From positions 319,262-383,261 of the forward strand of contig NZ_AOHO01000026.1 in the NCBI RefSeq assembly GCF_000342005.1: a DNA stretch of 64,000 bases, written 5' to 3'. Each line of letters starts with the position of its first letter. The first letter of the stretch is position 1. The notes beneath the pieces were generated by a model. The model was not told the origin of the DNA, searched no databases, and saw only the letters and a list, made by a program, of their open reading frames with translations. Below are positions 7,675-15,187 of this stretch, piece by piece. Position numbers and translations under genes: made by a program. Origin of the DNA: Amycolatopsis decaplanina DSM 44594 (GTDB taxonomy: Bacteria > Actinomycetota > Actinomycetes > Mycobacteriales > Pseudonocardiaceae).

Positions 7675-8544
7675 TCAGCCGTCTCGAGTCGTCAGCCGCG
7701 CGTAGGCGATCGAGAGCCCGATGGCGATGTAGCAGGCGGCCCGCAGCGCGCCCTCGCCGAGCAGTGTCGTGTCCAGCGGGTCCATCAGCACCGAGGCCGG
7801 CGCCTGCGACCAGTTCTCGTTGAGCAGGAACGGATGCAGCCACGAGACCGCGTCCAGTACGCCGAGGATGGTGAACACGATCGTCCCGGCCAGCACCGAG
7901 GCGACGACCAGCATCGGATGTTCGGTGAACGCCGAGATCGCGAGCGCGACCGCGCCGACCGCCCACAGTTGCAGGATCACCCACGCGGCCACGAGCAGGA
8001 TGCGGCCCAGCGCGTCCCAGACGCTCAGCGTCGAGCCGGTGAGGGTGAACATCGAGTCGGTGCCGCTGATGATCAGGCCGGTGGCGAAGCCGGTGAACGT
8101 CATGGCCAGTACGGCGATCGCCGAAACCGTCGCGACGCCGAACGCCTTGATCGCGAGCAGCCTGCCCCGGCCGACAGGGGCGATCAGCCAGCCTCGCAGC
8201 GTCCCGTGGGCCGCCTCGCCGGCGATCGCGTCCGCCCCGGCCATCGCCGAAGCGAGCGGAAGCAGCAGCGCCAGCGTCATGGTCAGTGCCGCCACCGGCA
8301 GGACGAACCCGTTGTTGACCGCGGAGGCGAGCAGCGCGCCGTCCTCTCCACCTCGCGTTTCCGAAGCGTCGACGAGCGTCAGCGCGACCCCGATGATCAC
8401 CGGGATCAACGCGAGCAGGCCCAGTACGGCGAGCGTGCGGGGCCGCCGGAAGATCCAGCGCAGTTCCGCCCGGTACAACCGGAGCAGGCCGACACTGTCC
8501 TGGCCGGTCCGTGCCGCGGGTGCCGCGGCCAGAGCGTGGGTCAC
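7675..8544 (-). CDS. ABC-2 type transporter permease
   Basis: A 289-residue membrane protein with six predicted helices, typical of ABC-2 export permeases. After a cytoplasmic N-terminal segment (YRAELRWIFRRPR) the first helix begins near residue 38. The conserved loop GADAIAGEAAHGTLRGWL, seen in this family before the second helix pair, is present. The GTG start overlaps the stop of the upstream ATPase gene (GTGA), and the ATPase in turn overlaps the LolA-like gene, so all three form one tight operon. The cargo is unknown; with a LolA-like partner it may be a lipid or lipoprotein-related substrate. Confidence 0.85.
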   Translation of the reverse strand: MTHALAAAPAARTGQDSVGLLRLYRAELRWIFRRPRTLAVLGLLALIPVIIGVALTLVDASETRGGEDGALLASAVNNGFVLPVAALTMTLALLLPLASAMAGADAIAGEAAHGTLRGWLIAPVGRGRLLAIKAFGVATVSAIAVLAMTFTGFATGLIISGTDSMFTLTGSTLSVWDALGRILLVAAWVILQLWAVGAVALAISAFTEHPMLVVASVLAGTIVFTILGVLDAVSWLHPFLLNENWSQAPASVLMDPLDTTLLGEGALRAACYIAIGLSIAYARLTTRDG

Positions 8545-9536
8545 GACTCCCCCTCACCGCCTACAGTGGACTCCGGCTGGGTCAGTCGGGCGAACAGGTC
8601 CTCGAGCCCGGTCCGCGCCCTCGCCGCCTCGTGCACGGCCACCCCGGCCGTCACCAGATGACGCAGCACGTCGGGGGCTTCGGCGGCGGTGAGGTCGACG
8701 CGGACACCGTCCGGCGTCAGCCTGCTGCCGATCCGGTTCTCCCGCAACGTCTCCACCGCCAGTTCCGCGTCCGGCGTCCGCACCAGCAGCGCCGCGTTCC
8801 CCGACTCCAGCAGTTCCGAGAGCTCGCCTTGGGCGATCACGTTCCCCGACTGGAGCACCGCGACGTGCGTGCAGGTCGCCTCGACCTCGGCCAGCAGATG
8901 CGACGACACCAGCACGGTGACGCCGTCGGCGTGCAGTTCGGCGATGATCCGGCGGATCTCCCTGGTACCGGCCGGGTCGAGGCCGTTGGTCGGCTCGTCG
9001 AGCACGACCATCCGCCTCGGCACGAGCAGCGCGCTCGCCAGCCCCATCCGCTGCTTCATCCCCAGCGAATACCCCTTGTAGCGCCGGGTGGCGGCATCGG
9101 TCAGGCCGACGCGCTCAAGCGCCGCGTCGACCGCACCGGGGATCCCGGCCGAGGCCAGCCTCGGTTCCGCCGCGGCCACGCGCAGCAGGTTCTCCCGTCC
9201 GGAAAGAAAAGGGTGGAAACCCGGTCCTTCGACGAGCGCGCCGACATCGGGCAGCGCGTGCGCCGCCTCGTCGGGCATCCGCTTGCCGAAGAGTTCGACC
9301 TCGCCCTCCGTGGGCCGCACGAGACCGAGCAGCATCCGGATGGTCGTCGTCTTGCCCGAACCGTTGGGGCCGAGCATCCCCAGCACGGCGCCTTCGGGAA
9401 CGTCGAGATCGACGTGGTCCACGGCCACCGTGCGGCCGTAGACCTTGCGCAGGCCCCTGGTGCGGGCCGCCATGGGTACCGCCGGAGCGGACGCCTCCCG
9501 GGAGGCGTCCGTCCCGGCTTCGAACGTGGTGGTCAC
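8541..9536 (-). CDS. ABC transporter ATP-binding protein, exporter type
   Basis: A 331-residue DrrA/CcmA-like ATPase. Walker A is GPNGSGKTT, the signature is YSLGMKQRMGLA, Walker B is MVVLDEPTNGLDPAG and the switch His is in VSSHLLAEVE. A C-terminal domain of about 90 residues follows the core, as in drug and lipid exporter ATPases. It pairs with the ABC-2 permease gene that it overlaps downstream. Its own GTG overlaps the stop of the LolA-like gene upstream. The N-terminus has about 25 extra residues before the domain starts (RTRGLRKVYG), so an internal start such as the Met at residue 22 is possible. Confidence 0.87.
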   Translation of the reverse strand: MTTTFEAGTDASREASAPAVPMAARTRGLRKVYGRTVAVDHVDLDVPEGAVLGMLGPNGSGKTTTIRMLLGLVRPTEGEVELFGKRMPDEAAHALPDVGALVEGPGFHPFLSGRENLLRVAAAEPRLASAGIPGAVDAALERVGLTDAATRRYKGYSLGMKQRMGLASALLVPRRMVVLDEPTNGLDPAGTREIRRIIAELHADGVTVLVSSHLLAEVEATCTHVAVLQSGNVIAQGELSELLESGNAALLVRTPDAELAVETLRENRIGSRLTPDGVRVDLTAAEAPDVLRHLVTAGVAVHEAARARTGLEDLFARLTQPESTVGGEGES

Positions 9537-10624
9537 TTCGCGGCCAAGGCTTCGAAGAGGACCTGCTCCGGCACCGCGCCGACGGCGTAACGGCCGTCGT
9601 CGGTCAGCACGCCGCTGCCGACCTTGGTGGTCACCAGCCAGCCGCTGCCCCAGGCACCGCTGACCGGCTTGGCGAACCGCGAAAGCAGCGCCTTCGGGTC
9701 GACCTGGCGGCCTTTCTCGTCCTTGGCCTCGCCGGCCTTCGCCAGCGCGTCGGCCGGGATCTTGCCGGTGATCACGGTGTCCCAGCCGTCGCCGACGACC
9801 TTGACGTCGGACTTCGCCTGCTCGGCGAGCTCACGGCTCTTCGGGTCGGCCTCGGCGGTCTTCTCGGTCACCTTCGCGCCCTTGGGCGGGGTGAACTCGA
9901 AGTTCGACGCGGGCTGGTCCGCGAAGTTGATCTCGCTGAAGGAGACCTCGAGCGCCGGGGAGGAGGTGCCGTTGGCCAGCACCGTGACGCGCAGCGGCAG
10001 ACGGGTCTGCTCGTCGATCGCGACGCGGATTTCGCGCAGGAGCGTCCGCTCGGCCGGCTTCGGGGTCAGGACCAGTTCGTACGCGGACCGGTTCGCCACC
10101 GCGGCCGTCCCGTCGACGGCGATCGTGCTGCTCTCGCGCACCTTGCCGAGCAGTTCCGACGCCACCGTCGCCGGGTCGACGGCCTGGCCCTTGGCCTTGT
10201 CCTGGTGCTCCTTGGCCAGTTCGGCCGGGATGGTCACCTTGGTGGCCGAGTTGTCCTTGGAGTTGTACTCCCAGACGGTCTGGCCGTTCTGGACGATGGT
10301 CTGCTGGCTGGAGCCCTCGGTGAGCGACACCTTGCTCTTGCCCGCGCCGTCGGTCGACACCTGCGCCGAGTCGATGTCGAGCGCCGAGACGCCGGGCAGG
10401 GTGCTGCCGACCTGCGGCAGGCCGAGGTCGTTGCTGACCTTGACCTTCCCGTCGAACGCCGGTGGCTTCGCGTTCAGCGTCGACTGCACCAGCTCTTCGG
10501 CGCTGATCTGCGGCAAGACGGGCGCGTCGCCCGCGGTGGCCGGCATCGCGACCACGGCGAGGCCGCCGACGCCCAGAGCCGTCCCCACCACCGCCGCGGT
10601 GATGGCCTTCCTCTTCGGATCCAT
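9533..10624 (-). CDS. Secreted LolA/RseB-fold lipid- or lipoprotein-binding protein
   Basis: A 363-residue exported protein. I chose ATG 10622-10624 because it has a GGGAGAG ribosome site and opens a clean signal peptide (MDPKRKAITAAVVG, then a hydrophobic helix ending at ATAGDAP). No Cys follows, so it is secreted or stays membrane-tethered rather than lipidated. The mature chain has the LolA/RseB pattern of long antiparallel strands that form a half-barrel for lipid binding. It is the first gene of an operon with an ABC exporter and is divergent from a two-component system, so it may deliver or sense the exported lipid. The exact family name cannot be settled from sequence alone. Confidence 0.7.
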   Translation of the reverse strand: MDPKRKAITAAVVGTALGVGGLAVVAMPATAGDAPVLPQISAEELVQSTLNAKPPAFDGKVKVSNDLGLPQVGSTLPGVSALDIDSAQVSTDGAGKSKVSLTEGSSQQTIVQNGQTVWEYNSKDNSATKVTIPAELAKEHQDKAKGQAVDPATVASELLGKVRESSTIAVDGTAAVANRSAYELVLTPKPAERTLLREIRVAIDEQTRLPLRVTVLANGTSSPALEVSFSEINFADQPASNFEFTPPKGAKVTEKTAEADPKSRELAEQAKSDVKVVGDGWDTVITGKIPADALAKAGEAKDEKGRQVDPKALLSRFAKPVSGAWGSGWLVTTKVGSGVLTDDGRYAVGAVPEQVLFEALAAK

Positions 10625-10692
10625 GCTGTCTCTCCCTGTTTCCCCGAACCCGGAGTGTGCTCGGGTCTTGGCGACAACGCTTCCCCGGAAAC

Positions 10693-10741
10693 GCTGAGAT
10701 ACCACTCAGACTCCGCCTCCCAGGCTGAGATGGCGCTGAGA
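10693..10741. promoter_or_regulatory. Repeated CTGAGAT boxes in the divergent promoter region
   Basis: The 145-base space between the LolA-like operon and the two-component system contains two related units: CTGAGAT-ACCA-CTCAG and, about 20 bases further, CTGAGAT-GGCG-CTGAG. The spacing between heptamers is 11 bases within a unit. Repeated heptamers at near one helical turn are typical of OmpR-family response regulator sites, so autoregulation and control of the ABC/LolA operon by the adjacent regulator is a reasonable inference. Confidence 0.5.
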
Positions 10742-10769
10742 GCCCGCGCGTGAGCTGGTGAAAGCGTGA

Positions 10770-11498
10770 ATGATGAAGGGCGTGAAACCTCGAGTACTGG
10801 TGGTCGACGACGAGCCCGGCGTGCGCAAGGCGCTGCAGCGGGGGCTGCGCGCCGAGGACATGGACGTGGTCACGGCGGCCGACGGGCCCAGCGGCCTGCG
10901 GCTCGCGCAGACGGGTTCGTTCGACGTCGTCCTGCTCGACATCATGCTCCCGGGTCTTTCCGGCTACCGCGTGCTCGAACGGCTGCGCGCGCTCGGCGTC
11001 ACCACACCGGTGCTGATGATCTCCGCGAAAGACGGCGAGGTCGACCAGGCGGACGGTCTCGACCTCGGCGCCGACGGCTACCTCGTGAAGCCGTTCTCGT
11101 TCGTCGTCCTGGTCGCGCAGGTGCGCGCGGTGCTGCGGCGGGCCTCGCCGGACGCGATCCGCGGGCCACTGCGCATCGGCGCGCTCGAAGTCGACCGGAG
11201 CCTGCGGCAGGTCCGCTACGACGGCGTCGACGTGGCCTTCAGCCCCCGCGAGTTCGCGCTGCTGGAGGTGCTGGCGGGCCGGGCGGGAACGGTCGTCACC
11301 AAGGACGAGCTGCTGCGTGCCGTCTGGGGTGACGAGCAGGCCGCGACCCGCAACGTCGTCGAGGTCTACGTCGGTTACGTGCGCCGCAAGCTCGACGCGG
11401 TCGGCGCGGGCGCGCTGGTCCGGACGGTGCGCGGGCACGGTTACCTGGCTTCGGACGCGCAGCTCGACGAAGTGATCGCCCCGGCGGGACAGGGGTGA
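10770..11498 (+). CDS. OmpR-family response regulator
   Basis: A 242-residue two-component regulator. The receiver domain (residues about 7-120) has the acidic pair in VVDDEPG, phospho-acceptor Asp57 in VVLLDIMLPG and Lys107 in LVKPFS. The C-terminal winged helix ends VRTVRGHGYLAS, the usual OmpR/PhoB terminus. Start could be ATG 10770, the next ATG or GTG 10782; none has an ideal ribosome site. It overlaps the kinase gene (GTGA) and is divergent from the LolA-like/ABC exporter operon, with heptamer repeats between them that it may bind. Confidence 0.9.
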   Translation: MMKGVKPRVLVVDDEPGVRKALQRGLRAEDMDVVTAADGPSGLRLAQTGSFDVVLLDIMLPGLSGYRVLERLRALGVTTPVLMISAKDGEVDQADGLDLGADGYLVKPFSFVVLVAQVRAVLRRASPDAIRGPLRIGALEVDRSLRQVRYDGVDVAFSPREFALLEVLAGRAGTVVTKDELLRAVWGDEQAATRNVVEVYVGYVRRKLDAVGAGALVRTVRGHGYLASDAQLDEVIAPAGQG

Positions 11499-12823
11499 TC
11501 GGCTCGCCGTCTTGGTGGCGCCGCCGTTCGCTCCAGGTCCGGATCACCCTGCTCACGGCGACGGTCACGCTCGGTTTCCTGCTCGGGCTGGCGGCGGTCG
11601 CCGGGGACAATCTCCAGCCACTGCTCATCGGCTCGGTCGACGACGAGCTGAGTGCCCAGCTGGACATCGCGAAGGCCGATGTCTCGGCGGGACGGACGCA
11701 GTCGGGATCGGCGGTCACCGTCCGTGTCCTCGACACCGGAGGCGGTCCGGTGGACGGCTTGCCGCCCGCGAATCTCGGCCCCACGGACGTCCGCGCGCTG
11801 AAGGCGGGCCAACCGGTCACGATCGGCGGCGAGCACAGCCGGCGCTGGGTGGGCACCGTGGTCACCGCGCCCGACGGGCAGCAACGGCTCGTCGTCGCGG
11901 GCGCCGGTCTGGTCGGCTTCGCGACGGCTGTGCATTCCGGTGGGTTGTGGCTGTTCGTGGTCGCGTCCGTGGGCGCGGTGGGCGCCGGGATCGCGACGTG
12001 GCTGCTGGTGCGGTTCGCCCTGCGGCCGGTGGCGCGGATGCGCGGGTCGGTCCGTGCGCTTCCGCCGGGCGCGCGGCTGCCGCTCCCGGATTCGCACGAC
12101 GAACTCCGTGCGCTGGCCGAGGAGTTCAACGCCCTGCTGGCGCGGCAGGAGGAGGGCGCCGAGCGGCTGCGGCGGTTCACCGGGGACGCCGCGCACGAGC
12201 TCCGGTCACCGGTCGCGTCGATCCGCGTGCAGGCCGAGGTCGCCGTGACCAATCCCGATCCCGAGCTCGCCCAGGAGACGCTTTCGGACATCCTGGAGGA
12301 GGCGGAACGGCTTTCCGCGCTGCTCGACGGGCTGCTGGCGCTGGCGAGGTCGGACGCGGGGGAGGTCCCGCCCGCGGAACCGGTCGAGCTGGTGAGCGAG
12401 GTGCGGGCCGCGGTCGCGCGGATGCCCGCCGACGCGCCCGAGATCCGGGTCAGCGGCACGGTCGGGACCGCGTGGGCGCTGGCCACGCACGCCGAGGTCG
12501 AACTGGTGCTCAGCAATCTGCTGCGCAACGCCTGCCGTTACGCGCGGGGCGAGATCGTGGTGTCGGTGCTCGCGGCGCGCTCCACCGTGCGGGTGGTGGT
12601 CGACGACGACGGGCCAGGCATCGCGTCCGAGCATCGGGAGCGGGTCTTCGACCGGTTCTACCGCGTCTCCGACTCGCGGGCGCGGTCCTCGGGCGGCACC
12701 GGGCTGGGACTGGCGATGGTCGCGGAGGCCGTCCGGCGCCGAGGGGGCCGGGTCCGCGTCGGCGAATCACCCGATGGCGGAGCGCGCTTCCAGGTCGTCT
12801 GGCAGGCGGCGCGGCCCGGCTAG
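11495..12823 (+). CDS. Sensor histidine kinase, partner of upstream regulator
   Basis: A 442-residue membrane kinase. Helix 1 (about residues 15-38) and helix 2 (about 148-170) flank an extracytoplasmic sensor of about 110 residues. A HAMP region follows, then the phospho-acceptor motif AAHELRSPVAS with His234, the N box (NLLRNACRYA), G1 (DDDGPGI), F (VFDRFYR) and G2 (GGTGLGLAMV). The set is complete, so it should be active. Its GTG start overlaps the regulator stop, which fixes the pairing. The signal it detects is not evident; the divergent LolA-like/ABC exporter suggests an envelope cue. Confidence 0.9.
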   Translation: MIGSPSWWRRRSLQVRITLLTATVTLGFLLGLAAVAGDNLQPLLIGSVDDELSAQLDIAKADVSAGRTQSGSAVTVRVLDTGGGPVDGLPPANLGPTDVRALKAGQPVTIGGEHSRRWVGTVVTAPDGQQRLVVAGAGLVGFATAVHSGGLWLFVVASVGAVGAGIATWLLVRFALRPVARMRGSVRALPPGARLPLPDSHDELRALAEEFNALLARQEEGAERLRRFTGDAAHELRSPVASIRVQAEVAVTNPDPELAQETLSDILEEAERLSALLDGLLALARSDAGEVPPAEPVELVSEVRAAVARMPADAPEIRVSGTVGTAWALATHAEVELVLSNLLRNACRYARGEIVVSVLAARSTVRVVVDDDGPGIASEHRERVFDRFYRVSDSRARSSGGTGLGLAMVAEAVRRRGGRVRVGESPDGGARFQVVWQAARPG

Positions 12824-12826
12824 GGT

Positions 12827-13222
12827 GTGCCCGTGGTGATCGTGGGCGCCGCCATCGTGCGGAACGGACGGCTGTTGGCGCAGCAGCGGGCTTGGCCCGC
12901 CGACCACGCCGGGCAATGGGAGCTGCCGGGCGGGCGGGTCGAGGACGGCGAAAGCGACGAGGCCGCTTTGGCGCGTGAATGCCTGGAGGAGCTGGACGTC
13001 GCCGTGACGGTCGGGGGCCGGGTCGGCGACGACGTCCCGCTGCCGAAGGGGAAGGTGCTGCGGATCTACGCCGCTTCCCTGGTCGGCGCGGGGGACGAGC
13101 CGCGGGCGGTGGAACACGAGGACGTCAGGTGGATCTCCCCGCGCGAACTCGACGACCTCGACTGGCTGCCCGCCGACCGCGTGCTCCTGCCCGCCCTGCG
13201 CACCCTGCTCGCAAGTCCGTGA
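12827..13222 (+). CDS. NUDIX hydrolase, MutT-like
   Basis: A 131-residue NUDIX pyrophosphohydrolase. The Nudix box runs GGRVEDGESDEAALARECLE and continues EL, with the metal-binding RE..EE core intact; the Gly usual after EEL is Asp here. The N-terminus (VVIVGAAIVRNGRLLAQQRAWP) and the length match MutT-type enzymes that remove oxidised dGTP or CTP-like nucleotides, though the substrate is not certain. It starts at GTG 12827, three bases after the kinase stop. Its own stop TGA (13220-13222) lies inside the left arm of a long palindromic repeat, so the repeat may have defined the C-terminus ASP. Confidence 0.87.
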   Translation: MPVVIVGAAIVRNGRLLAQQRAWPADHAGQWELPGGRVEDGESDEAALARECLEELDVAVTVGGRVGDDVPLPKGKVLRIYAASLVGAGDEPRAVEHEDVRWISPRELDDLDWLPADRVLLPALRTLLASP

Positions 13223-13268
13223 AGGCCTCCTTGAGGGACCCAGGGTCCCTCAAGGAGGCCTTCACGGA
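13216..13268. repeat. Family A long palindrome, 26-bp perfect arms
   Basis: A perfect inverted repeat with 26-base arms and a single-base loop, left arm beginning TCCGTGAAGGCCTCCTTGAG. It lies between the convergent NUDIX and trpS genes and overlaps the NUDIX stop codon. It ends four bases before the trpS stop. The same 53 bases occur again at 42532-42584. It could work as a bidirectional terminator, although there is no T-run. Confidence 0.9.
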
Positions 13269-13271
13269 ACT

Positions 13272-14237
13272 TCAGCCGGCGCCGATGAGCCGCAGCGCGG
13301 ACTGGAGCCGGTGCTCGCCCCGTTCCGCCGCCCGGACGGCACCCGCCTTGCGGACCCGCTCCAGTTCACCGGGGTCGGACAGGAGCGCCAAGGCGCGCTC
13401 CCGTACCGGCCGCAGCTCCTCGATGAGCGCTTCGGCGACGGCCTCTTTCACCTGGCCGTAGGAGTCGAACCGGTCGGCCAGGGCCTCGGGCTTCTCCTGG
13501 GTGCACGCCGCGAGGATGTCCAGCAGGTTCGCCATCCCCGGCCGGGTTTCCGGTGCGTAGGCCGGGGTCGAACCGCCATCGGTCTTCGCGCGTTTGACCT
13601 TCCGCCTGACCTGGTCGGCCTCGTCGAGGACGAAGATCACCCCGGCCTCTTCCCGCGTCGACTTCGACATCTTCCGCGTCGGCTCGGCGAGGTCCATGAC
13701 CCGCGCGCCGGCGGGCGGCAGGACCGCCTTCGGCATGGTGAACACGTCGCCGTAGGTGGAGTTGAACCGCTTCGCCAGCGTCCTCGCCAGCTCGACGTGC
13801 TGCCGCTGGTCCTCGCCGACCGGGACCTCGTCCGCGCCCTGCAGCAGGATGTCCGCCGCCATCAGCACCGGATAGGTCAGCAGGGACAGCCGTACCCCGG
13901 CCCGGCCCTTCGACTTCTCCTTGAACTGGATCATCCTGGCGGCCTCGCCGTAGTTGCAGGTGCACTCGAGGACCCAGTTGAGGGCGCCCAGCTCGCGGGC
14001 TATGTCGGATTGCACGAACACACGGTCCGGTTCGATCCCGGCCGCGATCAGCACGGCCAGCTGCTCGGAGGCCATCGAGCGCAGTTTCGCCGGATTGTGC
14101 GAGTTCGTCATGGCGTGCAGGTCGGAGACGAAGTACAGGTCGTCCGGCCCGCCCTCGTCCGCCCAGCGCCGAATGGCCCCCAGGTGGTTCCCGACGTGGA
14201 CGTGGCCGGACGGGGTGATCCCGGACAACCTGATCAT
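13272..14237 (-). CDS. trpS: Tryptophanyl-tRNA synthetase
   Basis: A 321-residue class I aminoacyl-tRNA synthetase that charges tRNA-Trp. The HIGH-type motif is HVGN in SGITPSGHVHVGNHLGA near the N-terminus, and the KMSKS loop is present as RKMSKSTREE. ATG 14235-14237 was chosen over a longer frame because it has a purine-rich GAAGGAAGAAGG site upstream and begins directly at the conserved MIRLSGITPSGH. Upstream lies a leader peptide with tandem Trp codons and an intrinsic terminator, so expression should rise when charged tRNA-Trp is scarce. The gene is transcribed toward the NUDIX gene with a long palindrome between. Confidence 0.95.
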   Translation of the reverse strand: MIRLSGITPSGHVHVGNHLGAIRRWADEGGPDDLYFVSDLHAMTNSHNPAKLRSMASEQLAVLIAAGIEPDRVFVQSDIARELGALNWVLECTCNYGEAARMIQFKEKSKGRAGVRLSLLTYPVLMAADILLQGADEVPVGEDQRQHVELARTLAKRFNSTYGDVFTMPKAVLPPAGARVMDLAEPTRKMSKSTREEAGVIFVLDEADQVRRKVKRAKTDGGSTPAYAPETRPGMANLLDILAACTQEKPEALADRFDSYGQVKEAVAEALIEELRPVRERALALLSDPGELERVRKAGAVRAAERGEHRLQSALRLIGAG

Positions 14238-14283
14238 CTGCCTTCTTCCTTCCGGATTCGGGCCGCCCCAGGGTCCGGGCACG

Positions 14284-14308
14284 AAAAAGGCCGCCCGGTG
14301 GGGCGGCC
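14284..14308 (-). terminator. Attenuator terminator upstream of trpS
   Basis: On the minus strand GGCCGCCC-CACC-GGGCGGCC is followed by TTTTT. It is an intrinsic terminator placed after the Trp leader peptide and before trpS. The left arm (segment 3) can also pair with GGCGGCC inside the leader (14346-14352, segment 2), giving the antiterminator. Confidence 0.85.
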
Positions 14309-14328
14309 TGGTGGTGCGCTCGTCTGGT

Positions 14329-14400
14329 TCAGCGCAGGACTTCGGGGCCGCCGGAGGGCGGCCACCACTGAGCGTTCTGCGCGCGCATGCCGGCGATCAT
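14329..14400 (-). CDS. trpS leader peptide with tandem Trp codons
   Basis: A 23-residue leader peptide with core QNAQWWPPSGGPEVLR, read from ATG 14398-14400, or 19 residues if the in-frame ATG 14386-14388 is used. The two adjacent Trp codons (14362-14367) sit exactly at the edge of segment 1 (GGCCGCC, 14357-14363), which pairs with segment 2 (GGCGGCC, 14346-14352). A ribosome stalled at the Trp codons would free segment 2 to pair with segment 3 and so prevent the downstream terminator hairpin. All four segments of a classical attenuator are visible. Confidence 0.82.
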   Translation of the reverse strand: MIAGMRAQNAQWWPPSGGPEVLR

Positions 14401-14527
14401 ACCCCCGCTTCCGCGCGAAGTGAAAAGAAAAGGGCGAGTCGCTCATTCCGGGCACGTAGCGTCAATACTTCATATCGGCCCTGGCAGTACGCCCGTCCTA
14501 TTGGAGATCCGGGTCTACCTTCATCTC

Positions 14528-14827
14528 ATGTTTGTCGTTCTCCTGACCTACACCGCCCCCATCGAAGAAATCGACTACGTGCTCCCGGATCACGCCGACT
14601 GGCTGACCAAACAGTACGGGCACGGCAATTTCCTGGCCTCCGGCAGACGCAACCCGCGCATCGGCGGCGTCATCATCACCAGGCCCATGGCCAGGGGAAA
14701 GCTGGACGCGATCCTCGCGACCGACCCCTTTTCGATCAAACACATGGCCACCTACGAGGTGATCGAGTTCTCGCCGACCCGTACCGCGCCGGAACTGCGG
14801 GCGATCAACGAGGCGGTGGTGCGCTGA
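14528..14827 (+). CDS. YciI-family protein
   Basis: A 99-residue protein of the YciI/YCII (dimeric alpha-beta barrel) family. The start ATG begins MFVVLLTYTAPIEEIDYVLP, followed by HADWL, FLASGRRNPRIGGVI and a C-terminal YEVIEF strand. The His-Asp pair in the HADWL region corresponds to the putative active site of the family, whose reaction is generally unknown. A longer open frame extends upstream, but it would overlap the trpS leader and lacks family similarity. The gene is convergent with the Cys/Lys-rich mini-protein, with 7 bases between them. Confidence 0.85.
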   Translation: MFVVLLTYTAPIEEIDYVLPDHADWLTKQYGHGNFLASGRRNPRIGGVIITRPMARGKLDAILATDPFSIKHMATYEVIEFSPTRTAPELRAINEAVVR

Positions 14828-14834
14828 CGATCTT

Positions 14835-14993
14835 CTAAGCGGCCTTCGCGATCTTCGTTTTCGCCTTTTTCAGGGCGAGAACAGGGCATTTGCCGCACCG
14901 TGACTTCGACCGGCAGCATTTCTTCTTGACCTTGCCGGATTTCATCCATTTGCGCACCAGCTTGTGCGGGTCGTCGGGTAGTTTCTTGCCCAC
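14835..14993 (-). CDS. Cys/Lys-rich mini-protein behind an iron box
   Basis: A 52-residue basic protein. I chose GTG 14991-14993, which has an AAGGAG site 6 bases upstream and starts VGKKLPDDPHKLVRKWMKSG. The middle holds four Cys in KKKCCRSKSRCGKCP, which could bind one metal ion or an iron-sulphur cluster, and the tail is Lys-rich (LKKAKTKIAKAA). The family is not known to me by function. A TTAGGTGAGCCTAAC palindrome about 40 bases upstream of the start matches the IdeR/DtxR iron box, so the gene is probably derepressed under iron limitation. Confidence 0.72.
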   Translation of the reverse strand: MGKKLPDDPHKLVRKWMKSGKVKKKCCRSKSRCGKCPVLALKKAKTKIAKAA

Positions 14994-15032
14994 TCGTGCT
15001 CCTTGTCCGACTGCGTCGGCGACCCCCACACG

Positions 15033-15051
15033 TTAGGTGAGCCTAACCGAT
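15033..15051. promoter_or_regulatory. IdeR/DtxR-type iron box
   Basis: The sequence TTAGGTGAGCCTAACCGAT matches 16 of 19 positions of the DtxR/IdeR consensus and contains the inverted arms GTTAGG and CCTAAC when the preceding base is included. It lies about 40 bases upstream of the mini-protein start on the minus strand, a repressor position, and about 140 bases upstream of typA on the plus strand. Control of the mini-protein is the simpler reading. Confidence 0.75.
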
Positions 15052-15187
15052 CTTGGGGCGTGGGGCTGCTCACAGTCGGGCTACAGGTATCCTGGTGTGG
15101 TCCGCGTATGGCCAAGGTCGGCCTGGCGTGTCTCGAACGCGCGAGCGCGGGCACCACACCCGAACTTGAAACCTTTGGAGCCTTCGC

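Noticed and set aside
13216..13268. Palindromes as insertion-sequence ends
   Set aside because: There is no transposase gene or paired terminal repeat nearby, so only a non-autonomous repeat family can be proposed.
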